From contig DASVDW010000121.1 of the NCBI GenBank assembly GCA_036380925.1, positions 1-17,053 on the forward strand: a stretch of DNA of 17,053 nucleotides. Direction: 5' to 3'. The translations under genes were made by a program, and so were the position numbers. The notes below the pieces were generated by a model, which searched no databases, was not told where the DNA came from, and saw nothing but the letters and a program-made list of their open reading frames with translations. This DNA is from JAICLV01 sp036380925 (GTDB lineage Bacteria > Actinomycetota > Actinomycetes > Acidothermales > Acidothermaceae). Below, piece by piece: positions 12,842 through 17,053 of this stretch (the stretch's first letter is position 1; every line of letters starts with the position of its first letter).

Positions 12842-13846
12842 ATGGGTCCCGAAGTCATCGCGCTCATCATCGTGGCGGTCTTCATCTTGCTTGTGATCGG
12901 GCGAACGGTGCGGATCGTGCCGCAGGCCCGCGCGGGCATTGTGGAGCGCTTCGGCCGGTACAACAAGACACTGCTCCCGGGCCTGAACATCGTCGTCCCG
13001 TTCGTCGATCGGCTTCGTCCGCTGATCGACCTGCGGGAACAAGTTGTGTCCTTCCCGTCGCAGCCGGTGATCACCGAAGACAACCTGGTGGTCGGGATCG
13101 ACACTGTCTTGTATTTCTCCGTCACCGATCCAAAGGCGGCGACGTACGAGATCGCGAACTACATCCAAGGCGTCGAGCAGCTCACGGTCACCACGCTGCG
13201 CAACGTTGTCGGTGGCATGGACCTTGAGAAGACCCTGACCTCTCGCGAGGAGATCAACGCGCAGCTGCGAGGCGTGCTCGACGAGGCCACCGGCAAATGG
13301 GGCCTACGGGTCAACCGGGTGGAGCTGAAGTCGATCGACCCGCCCGGCTCCATCAAGGACTCGATGGAAAAGCAGATGCGCGCCGATCGTGACAAGCGCG
13401 CCGCGATCCTCACCGCCGAGGGCTTGAAGCAGTCGCAGATCCTCACTGCCGAAGGCGAGAAGCAGTCGGCGATCCTGCGCGCCGAGGGCAACGCCCAGGC
13501 CGCGGTCACCCAGGCCAAGGCGGACGCCGAGGCGCAGGCCCTGCGAGCGCAGGGCCAGTCAAAGGCGATCGAGACGGTCTTCGAGGCGATTCACGAAGGA
13601 AAGCCGGACGCCGAGTTGCTCGCGTACCAGTACCTGCAGATGCTGCCGCAGATCGCCCGCGGCGACGCGAACAAGCTGTGGATCGTGCCGAGCGAGATGG
13701 GCAAGGCGATCGAGGCGCTGGGCGGGCTGTTCGGCAACACCGCCGAGCCGCGGCCGGCCAGCCCGGCGCCGCCGACGCCCGCGCCACGACCGCCGGCGGT
13801 CCGGTCGGCGCCGCTGGACGACTCAGCTGATCTTGCCCGCGAGTGA
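12842..13846 (+). CDS. SPFH/Band 7 (stomatin/paraslipin-like) membrane protein
   Basis: 334 residues. One N-terminal membrane segment (about 4-20, EVIALIIVAVFILLVIG), the SPFH domain (about 22-185: VPQARAGIVERFGRY, LLPGLNIVVPFVDRL, DLREQVVSFPSQPVITEDN, LRVNRVELKSIDPP) and a coiled coil built from 11-residue repeats (about 187-242: AILTAEGLKQS, QILTAEGEKQS, AILRAEGNAQA). A helical cap YQYLQMLPQIA and a Pro/Ala-rich tail (301-324) follow. Such proteins oligomerise into large membrane-bound cages or rafts with NfeD. The ATG at 12842 follows the NfeD stop by 2 nt with GGAG inside the end of nfeD, so translation is probably coupled. The last 24 nt overlap the convergent transglycosylase gene. Confidence 0.95.
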   Translation: MGPEVIALIIVAVFILLVIGRTVRIVPQARAGIVERFGRYNKTLLPGLNIVVPFVDRLRPLIDLREQVVSFPSQPVITEDNLVVGIDTVLYFSVTDPKAATYEIANYIQGVEQLTVTTLRNVVGGMDLEKTLTSREEINAQLRGVLDEATGKWGLRVNRVELKSIDPPGSIKDSMEKQMRADRDKRAAILTAEGLKQSQILTAEGEKQSAILRAEGNAQAAVTQAKADAEAQALRAQGQSKAIETVFEAIHEGKPDAELLAYQYLQMLPQIARGDANKLWIVPSEMGKAIEALGGLFGNTAEPRPASPAPPTPAPRPPAVRSAPLDDSADLARE

Positions 13847-14893
13847 CAGCACGAGGGCCACGTACCAATCCGCGTGGTTGTAGTGCCACACCGCGTTGTA
13901 AAGGCCGGCGTCGCCGTGTCCCGCGCCGTTCGCGCACAGGTAGCGGGCCGCCGTGTAGATGGAATCCGCCGGGCTCATGATGTCGGCCTTGCCGTCGCCG
14001 TCGCCGTCGACCGCGTAGTGCGCGAACGTCGCCGGCATGAACTGCATCGGCCCCAGCGCGCCCGCCGTCGACACCATCGTGCCGCTGCCGTGATGGGTTT
14101 CGACCTGCCCGATCGCCGCTAGCACGGTCCAGGAAAGGCCCGGGCAGGTCGTCGCCGCCGCGTGGTAGAGCGCCCGGTACGCGGGCGGGATCGGATAGGG
14201 CGTGACGGACGACGCGGCGTCGGCGTTCGCCATGGCGGCCGCGGCCCGGGCCGCCGCCACCGCCGCGGCGGCGTCCCGCACCGCCTGCAGCCGCTTGGCT
14301 TTCGCGGACGCGGCGTCCAGCAGCGCTTGCTGTTCGGAGAGCAAGGCCTGCAGTTGGCCGAGCCGCTGGTCGACCGCGTCGGCGTTGGTCAGACTGGTCG
14401 CGATCGCGTTGTCGGCCGCGTCGGCGCGCTGCTCGGCCGCCCGCGCGACTCGCCTGGCGGTCGCGGCCGCCGCCGCGTCGCGGGCCACCACGCCGGTGAG
14501 CAGCGGCACCTGCGGGAGGTTGTTCGGATCGCCGCTTTGGAGCACCGCGGCGTACAGCACCATGGTGCCGCCGGACTCGTAAAGCGCCACGGCGCGGGCG
14601 TCGTGGGTCGCGTCCGCCGCGTCCGCCTGCGCCTGCAGGGCCTGGTACGCCCGCCGGGCCGCGACGCTCACCGACACCGACTGGCCGACCGCGTTCAACG
14701 CCGTCTCGTAGTCCGCGAGCGCCTCGTCGACCTTCGGCTGCAGCCGCGCGACCTGCGCCGTCACGCGCGCCGCCTCCGCCTTCGCGTCGCCGACCTGATC
14801 CGCCCACGCCTCACCCGTGCCAGCGCATAGCAGCGCGGTCATGGCGAGCGTGGCAAGCGCCATCCGGCGCCGCCGTTGCTCCGAACGGCTCAC
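13823..14893 (-). CDS. Secreted coiled-coil lytic transglycosylase
   Basis: 356 residues from GTG at 14893 (alternative ATG at 14863). A basic start and hydrophobic segment (about 5-31, RRRRMALATLAMTALLCAG then AWA at 29-31) form a signal peptide. Residues 34-225 are Ala-rich coiled coil in two stretches (about 34-92 and 140-225). The C-terminal domain (about 236-350) is SLT/MltB-like: catalytic Glu265 in IGQVETHHG, then AGALGPMQFMPATFAHYAVD, the Ca-binding-like DGDGDGKAD (297-305), SIYTAARYLCANG and YNAVWHYNHADWYV. Cys250 and Cys320 could form a disulfide. It would cleave peptidoglycan to 1,6-anhydro products, the coiled coil perhaps controlling access as in PcsB- or RipA-like hydrolases. 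Convergent with the SPFH gene, 24-bp overlap. No SD is seen. Confidence 0.92.
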   Translation of the reverse strand: MSRSEQRRRRMALATLAMTALLCAGTGEAWADQVGDAKAEAARVTAQVARLQPKVDEALADYETALNAVGQSVSVSVAARRAYQALQAQADAADATHDARAVALYESGGTMVLYAAVLQSGDPNNLPQVPLLTGVVARDAAAAATARRVARAAEQRADAADNAIATSLTNADAVDQRLGQLQALLSEQQALLDAASAKAKRLQAVRDAAAAVAAARAAAAMANADAASSVTPYPIPPAYRALYHAAATTCPGLSWTVLAAIGQVETHHGSGTMVSTAGALGPMQFMPATFAHYAVDGDGDGKADIMSPADSIYTAARYLCANGAGHGDAGLYNAVWHYNHADWYVALVLSLAGKIS

Positions 14894-14966
14894 TCGAATT
14901 GCGTCGGACGGCGAGCGGGCCCGCTTGAACCGGCGACGCGCCGACTCTCGCTTGCCGGGCGGCCGT

Positions 14967-14972
14967 TAGCAT
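14967..14972 (+). promoter_or_regulatory. -10 element (TAGCAT) giving a leaderless TauE/SafE mRNA
   Basis: TAGCAT fits TANNNT and is followed by 6 nt (CGGTTC) and the GTG at 14979. No purine-rich SD lies upstream of the start. The -35 region is not convincing. Confidence 0.5.
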
Positions 14973-14978
14973 CGGTTC

Positions 14979-15752
14979 GTGCCGGCCCTCAGTGCGATTC
15001 AGATGGCCGGCGTGTTTGGGGCCGGTGTCGTCGCCGGCACGGTGAACACCGTCGTCGGCTCCGGCTCGCTGCTAACCTTCCCCACGCTGCTGGCGTTCGG
15101 CTTCTCACCGAAGGTCGCGAACGTCACCAACACCATCGGCTTGGTGCCGGGCTCGATCAGCGGCGCGATCGGCTACCGGCGGGAGCTGGCCGGCCAGCGT
15201 TCGCGGATTCGCCGCCTTGGCGCGATCTCCGTCGCCGGTGGGCTGGCCGGAGCGGTGCTCTTGCTCGCGCTGCCGGGGGCGGCGTTTGAGAAGGTGGTGC
15301 CCTTCCTGGTGCTGGTCGCGGTCGGGCTGGTGATCGTCCAACCGCGGCTGGCGGCGCGAGTGGCCGCGCGCCGGGCGAGCACGGCGGCGACACGCCATCG
15401 CGAGCCGGTGCTGGACGTCGGTGTCTTCCTCACCGCCGTGTACGGCGGCTACTTCGGGGCGGCACAGGGCGTCATCTTGATCGCGCTGCTCGGCATCTTC
15501 GTCGACGACCACCTGCAGCGGCTCAACGCGCTCAAGAACGTGCTGGCCGCGTTGGTCAACGGCGTCGGCGCGGTGCTGTTCGCGATATTCGCGTCGGTCG
15601 CCTGGCTGCCGGCGGTTGTCCTCGCGGCGGGCGCCACCCTCGGCGGGCAGGTCGGGTCGCGCTATGGACGCCGGCTGCCGCCGAACCTGCTGCGCGTCAT
15701 CATCGTCACCGCCGGGATAGCCGTGACGGTCAAGCTTTTCCTGGATTGGTGA
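14979..15752 (+). CDS. TauE/SafE family membrane permease
   Basis: 257 residues, almost entirely hydrophobic, with seven or eight membrane segments in two similar halves. Family marks are GTVNTVVGSGSLLTFPTLLA (20-39), KVANVTNTIGLVPGSISGAIGYRREL (45-70), and in the second half VYGGYFGAAQGVILIALLG (154-172), LNALKNVLAALVNGVGAVLFA (182-202) and GGQVGSRYGRRL (222-233). TauE/SafE proteins are thought to export sulfite, sulfonates or sulfoacetate; substrate cannot be deduced here because no sulfur-metabolism gene is nearby. GTG at 14979 fits the conserved N-terminus. It is divergent from the transglycosylase and ends 4 nt from the end of the small convergent membrane protein gene. Confidence 0.93.
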   Translation: MPALSAIQMAGVFGAGVVAGTVNTVVGSGSLLTFPTLLAFGFSPKVANVTNTIGLVPGSISGAIGYRRELAGQRSRIRRLGAISVAGGLAGAVLLLALPGAAFEKVVPFLVLVAVGLVIVQPRLAARVAARRASTAATRHREPVLDVGVFLTAVYGGYFGAAQGVILIALLGIFVDDHLQRLNALKNVLAALVNGVGAVLFAIFASVAWLPAVVLAAGATLGGQVGSRYGRRLPPNLLRVIIVTAGIAVTVKLFLDW

Positions 15753-15756
15753 GACG

Positions 15757-15969
15757 TCAGTAGCGCTTGCGGCCCATCGCCATTCGGGCGGCTGCGATCA
15801 GCACGATGACGATCGCGGCGACGACGACGATCGTGCGGATCAACGCCCCGAAAACCAACGCCACCACAATGCCCACGACGAAACCGCTGCCGAACAACGC
15901 GACGCCTGCGCGCGCGCTGCGCATCAGCGAGCCGCGGGAGCGGCCGGTCATGACGTCGAGGTCGTTCAT
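15757..15969 (-). CDS. Small hypothetical membrane protein
   Basis: 70 residues. A polar N-terminus (MNDLDVMTGRSRGSLMRSAR) is followed by one long or two short hydrophobic segments (about 22-42 and 45-62, GVALFGSGFVVGIVVALVFG and IRTIVVVAAIVIVLIAAARM) and a basic end GRKRY. There is no recognisable family, but the gene looks real: GAGGAG lies 10 nt upstream of the ATG at 15969, and a minus-strand TACCGT (16011-16006) about 37 nt upstream could be the -10. It is divergent from the RNA methyltransferase and convergent, with a 4-nt gap, to the TauE/SafE gene. Confidence 0.7.
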   Translation of the reverse strand: MNDLDVMTGRSRGSLMRSARAGVALFGSGFVVGIVVALVFGALIRTIVVVAAIVIVLIAAARMAMGRKRY

Positions 15970-16005
15970 CGAATGCCAACTCCTCGGGAGGTGATCCTTA
16001 CCCCC

Positions 16006-16011
16006 ACGGTA
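16006..16011 (-). promoter_or_regulatory. Candidate -10 (TACCGT) of the small membrane protein gene
   Basis: TACCGT on the minus strand, within a 10-mer (ACGGTACGCG on the plus strand) that is also present at the DUF3099/dodecin promoter (2381-2390). It predicts a leader of about 30 nt containing the GAGGAG SD. No -35 is evident. Confidence 0.35.
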
Positions 16012-16056
16012 CGCGAGATTGGCTGGAAACGACGGACGTCGGAGATGATGCCGACC

Positions 16057-16881
16057 GTGACGTCCACCGTCTTCGTCGACACCGCAGACGATCCACGGCT
16101 GGCCGACTATCGGGCACTCACGGATGTCGAGCTACGACGGCGCACCGAGCCGGCCGAGGGCATCTTCATCGCGGAAGGACAGCTGGTGATGCGCCGCGCG
16201 GTCCGCGCCGGCTACCCGATGCGGTCGGCGCTGACCAGCGAGCGATGGCTGCCCGCAGTTCGCTCGCTGGTCGACGGCCTCGCCGCGCCGGTGTACGTCG
16301 GTTCGGAAGACCTGCTGCGGGAGATCACCGGTTTCCACGTGCACCGCGGCGCGCTCGCGGCGATGGCGCGGCTTCCATTGCCGACGGTCCAGGCGCTGCT
16401 TCCCCGGGCGCGCCGCGTCGTCGTCCTCGAGGACGTGAACAGCCACACCAACCTCGGCGCCATCTTCCGGTGCGCGGCCGGCCTCGGGATGGACGCCGTC
16501 CTGCTGTCGCCGAGTTGCGCCGACCCGCTGTACCGACGGTCGGTGCGGGTGTCGATGGGGGAGGTGTTCGCCATCCCCTACGCCCGCTTCGCGACGTGGC
16601 CCGGCGGTTTGCACGAGCTCACGTCGTCCGGCTTCGAATTGCTGGCGCTCACGCCGGACGCTTCGGCCGCCTCGATCGACCAGTTGCGATATCCGGACGA
16701 CGCGAAGCTGGCGCTGCTGCTCGGCGCCGAAGGGCCTGGCCTGTCCGCGCGGGCGCTGAACGCGGCGCTACCCGTGCGGATCCCGATGAGCAACGGCGTC
16801 GACTCGCTCAACGTCGCCGCTGCGGCGGCGGTCGCCTGCCACGCGTTGCGCGGGCGCCCCGCCGCCACCCCACTCCCGTGA
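16057..16881 (+). CDS. SpoU/TrmH family RNA 2'-O-methyltransferase
   Basis: 274 residues from GTG at 16057. The N-terminal part is a substrate-binding domain (DDPRLADYRALTDVELRRR...EGIFIAEGQLVMRRAVRAGY, 11-53). The SPOUT domain carries motif 1 DVNSHTNLGAIFRCAAGLG (126-144), motif 2 LLLGAEGPGLS (220-230) and motif 3 IPMSNGVDSLNVAAAAAVA (242-260), which form the trefoil knot that binds S-adenosylmethionine; Asn132 and Arg138 are the conserved residues of motif 1. The target is a ribose in rRNA or tRNA; the site is not deducible. The start is uncertain: the frame is open from 15973 and ATGs occur at 16045 and 16048, but 16057 places the conserved DDPRL start where relatives have it, with GATGAT 7 nt upstream as a weak -10. 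The stop codon overlaps a large palindrome. Confidence 0.93.
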   Translation: MTSTVFVDTADDPRLADYRALTDVELRRRTEPAEGIFIAEGQLVMRRAVRAGYPMRSALTSERWLPAVRSLVDGLAAPVYVGSEDLLREITGFHVHRGALAAMARLPLPTVQALLPRARRVVVLEDVNSHTNLGAIFRCAAGLGMDAVLLSPSCADPLYRRSVRVSMGEVFAIPYARFATWPGGLHELTSSGFELLALTPDASAASIDQLRYPDDAKLALLLGAEGPGLSARALNAALPVRIPMSNGVDSLNVAAAAAVACHALRGRPAATPLP

Positions 16882-16937
16882 TCATGCAGTTAGGCGCAAC
16901 CGCAAGATGCGCCCGTTGCGCCTAACTGCATGATCAC
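16878..16937. terminator. 23-bp perfect inverted repeat over the methyltransferase stop codon (putative U-less terminator)
   Basis: The left arm 16878-16900 (starts GTGATCATGC, ends GGCGCAAC) and right arm 16915-16937 (starts GTTGCGCC, ends GCATGATCAC) are exact reverse complements separated by 14 bases. The TGA of the methyltransferase gene (16879-16881) is part of the left arm. No U-tract follows on either strand. The position between convergent genes suggests an intrinsic but U-less bidirectional terminator or 3'-end stabiliser. A dispersed palindromic element that inserted at the stop codon is the alternative. Confidence 0.7.
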
Positions 16938-16939
16938 CG

Positions 16940-16992
16940 CGAGAAAAGGAGCGAGCCACCGGGTCGGTGGGGGGTTCGACCCGGCGGCTCGC
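16940..16992 (-). terminator. Rho-independent terminator for the gene entering from the right
   Basis: On the minus strand GCGAGCCGCCGGGTCG (16992-16977) pairs with CGACCCGGTGGCTCGC (16966-16951): 16 positions with a single mismatch and a 10-base loop, followed immediately by TCCTTTTCTCG. Stem, loop and U-rich tail are typical. It lies 35 nt after the stop codon at 17027-17029. Confidence 0.9.
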
Positions 16993-17026
16993 GGTCTGAT
17001 GGCGCCGCTGCGCGGCGCGGATGCTG

Positions 17027-17053
17027 TCAGCCCCAGTGCACGTCGCGCATGCC
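17027..17053 (-). CDS. C-terminal end of an unidentified gene, cut by window edge
   Basis: Only the last eight codons and a TGA are present on the minus strand (residues GMRDVHWG). The reading frame is chosen because a canonical terminator follows 35 nt downstream, so some minus-strand gene must end here; the TGA at 17029-17027 is the stop that best fits. The fragment is too short to identify. Confidence 0.4.
   Translation of the reverse strand, partial: GMRDVHWG

Noticed and set aside
13506..14807. Minus-strand open frame of 433 codons
   Set aside because: Different frame of the transglycosylase gene and antisense to the SPFH gene; composition is Gly/Arg/Ala low complexity.
16878..16937. 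Palindrome as a CRISPR repeat, tRNA or attachment site
   Set aside because: Only one inverted unit with no direct-repeat spacing, no cloverleaf and no integrase nearby.
1..17053. Prophage, defence island, biosynthetic cluster or transposon
   Set aside because: All recognised genes are core actinobacterial functions with uniform base composition; no recombinase, toxin-antitoxin, nuclease or modification gene was seen.

Overview
The window is a very GC-rich (about 70% by eye), densely packed bacterial chromosome segment. It looks like a housekeeping region of an actinobacterium (Actinomycetia). The supporting signs are a mycobacterial-type fabG-fabI(inhA) pair, a resuscitation-promoting-factor-like cell-wall enzyme behind a ydaO-type c-di-AMP riboswitch, a DUF3099 membrane protein, dodecin, a two-ACT-domain SerB, frequent GTG starts and several apparently leaderless genes. 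I cannot assign a genus. I see no phage genes, transposases, integrases, CRISPR arrays, tRNAs or rRNAs.

Layout. 1-465 is the 5' part of a GH15 glucoamylase/trehalase gene running off the left edge (-), divergent from a small lipoprotein (+, 575-922). A minus-strand pair follows: DUF3099 then nadA (2374 down to 972). Dodecin (+) shares a short divergent promoter region with DUF3099. The tldD-tldE (pmbA) protease operon (-, 5579 down to 2667) abuts exactly at its gene junction. A single-domain STAS protein (-, 6121-5738) ends in a strong Rho-independent terminator. fabG-fabI (+, 6381-7906) encode two fatty-acid synthase II reductases; a long imperfect palindrome closes the operon and faces a small membrane-anchored Cys/His protein (-, 8306-7971).

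The c-di-AMP riboswitch (about 8458-8643) precedes the Rpf-like gene (+, 8650-9429), whose 3' end overlaps the convergent serB by 102 bp. serB lies behind an unrecognised 290-residue protein gene (-). That gene starts 1 nt from the start codon of a divergent ABC ATPase (+, 11573-12370). An NfeD-SPFH membrane pair (+, 12408-13846) overlaps a convergent secreted coiled-coil lytic transglycosylase (-). The right end holds a TauE/SafE permease (+), a tiny membrane protein (-), a SpoU/TrmH RNA methyltransferase (+) whose stop codon lies inside a 23-bp inverted repeat, a minus-strand terminator, and the last eight codons of a gene entering from the right.

Themes. Envelope biology dominates: fatty-acid elongation, two peptidoglycan-cleaving enzymes (one under predicted c-di-AMP control), the NfeD/SPFH membrane-microdomain pair, a lipoprotein and small membrane proteins. 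From memory, fabG1-inhA and NfeD-SPFH also lie close together in mycobacteria, so part of this order looks ancestral. I found no convincing new multi-gene system. The most rewarding points are the non-coding ones: riboswitch, palindromes at convergent 3' ends, leaderless promoters at a fixed spacing, and overlapping genes.
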